Below are positions 63,435-64,000 of a stretch of DNA of 64,000 nt, piece by piece. Position numbers and translations under genes: made by a program. Under the pieces are notes generated by a model that saw nothing but the letters and a program-made list of their open reading frames with translations, was not told the origin of the DNA and did not search any database. Numbering within the stretch: the first letter of the stretch is position 1; every line of letters begins with the position of its first letter. The stretch lies in NCBI GenBank assembly GCA_963853835.1, contig OY970825.1, forward strand, positions 30,256,835 to 30,320,834, in the 5' to 3' direction. The DNA is from Calendula officinalis (taxonomy: Eukaryota; Streptophyta; Magnoliopsida; Asterales; Asteraceae).

Positions 63435-64000
63435 TTATAGAGGGTAAGGTTTAAGTTTTGCTTGAGCCATTTTCCAAATCTTGAGAGATGCATTGACAGT
63501 GATGCTAGTGGCATTGTTGAACAAGAATACTTTGGATGCTTCATAGATTGCTTTTGTAGGATACACTCTTAATGATATCACTGTTCTTCCTCCTTGTGCA
63601 AAACTTTCTATTATCGAATGGTCTACCTGCATATATTACAATCCATCAGCGTATATGTATATGTATATATATGTATATGTGTGTGTATGTGTATGCACAT
63701 ACCAATAACCTCATGTCATAGTTTTCGCCATGGAGTACAGGAACAGTGCTTCCATATATCCTTTTGCCCACATCTGGAAGCAGTGATGACCTGCATCAAT
63801 TTAGATTCCAAAGATGATCAAGTATATAGAAGGGCAAAATTGGGAAAAATAATAATAAAGGAAGTAATACTGTAATAATAACCTTGATTCATCAGCACAG
63901 AAATAGGTTCTTGAGGTGCCATCGGTGTTTTTGGCAATGTAAAAATAGATGGGAGTTTGTTCGGTACGTGCACTATCGGCTAGAACCACGATCCCAAACG
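63435..64000 (-). CDS. GH32 invertase/fructosyltransferase, last three exons (5' part outside window)
   Basis: Exons 64000-63883 (continuing beyond the window), 63790-63703 and 63626-63435, with GT-AG introns of 92 and 76 bp and matching phases. The 3' end of a glycoside hydrolase family 32 protein: FGIVVLADSARTEQTPIYFY, TYFCADESR, then YGSTVPVLHGE, and VDHSIIESFAQGGRT, RVYPTKAIY, FLFNNAT, ASLKIWKM, ending KPYPL. This is the C-terminal beta-sandwich domain. The catalytic beta-propeller lies upstream and cannot be inspected, so vacuolar acid invertase, a fructan-synthesising fructosyltransferase and fructan exohydrolase remain possible. The LADSARTEQTP phrase and absence of a long tail favour the vacuolar-type clade. 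These enzymes split sucrose or move fructosyl groups in the vacuole. Confidence 0.92.

Overview
This is a eudicot plant nuclear window. Split genes with GT-AG introns, initiator-Met-tRNA-primed LTR retrotransposons, Stowaway MITEs and AT-rich intergenic DNA all say so. The R2R3-MYB and the vacuolar-type GH32 gene would fit Asteraceae, but that family-level guess is inference.

Layout. (1) 1-8578: element D, a gene-poor minus-oriented Ty3/gypsy derivative whose left LTR runs off the window. (2) 8579-9880: unassigned AT-rich DNA. (3) 9881-13167: an array of six ~375 bp elements (T1-T6) plus one solo end (T0), each separated by a (TA)n tract, resembling the microsatellite-targeting Micron elements known from rice. 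(4) 13168-53852: one nested retrotransposon complex. The oldest layer is LTR E (minus strand, truncated at a TA tract). B (plus strand, TSD GAGAG) sits in E. B's left LTR holds A (minus, TSD AGATA) and C (minus copia, gag only, TSD TGTAC). B's right LTR holds G (minus, TSD ATATT), a nearly intact Tekay-like chromovirus. A solo LTR, F (plus, TSD CATCA), is also in E, and part of the E/F junction has been tandemly duplicated. (5) 53853-61876: mostly non-genic DNA with small elements: a SINE-like tRNA head, a perfect hairpin, a MULE-like element carrying about 27 CACATGTG-type palindromes, a hAT-like MITE and two Stowaways. (6) 61877-64000: the only host genes recognised, a complete three-exon R2R3-MYB gene (192 aa) on the plus strand and, convergent to it, the last three exons of a GH32 invertase/fructosyltransferase gene on the minus strand.

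How the parts relate. A, D, B, F, E and G share LTR terminal sequences (sense start TGTAAC.CCC, end G.GTTACA). A and D keep only short stubs from the two ends of a gag-pol gene, the 3' stub matching the chromodomain end of G. G-like elements are therefore plausible suppliers of proteins for the coding-deficient families. No tRNA, rRNA, CRISPR or organellar sequence was seen. Assignments rest on reading the sequence only; no database search was possible.
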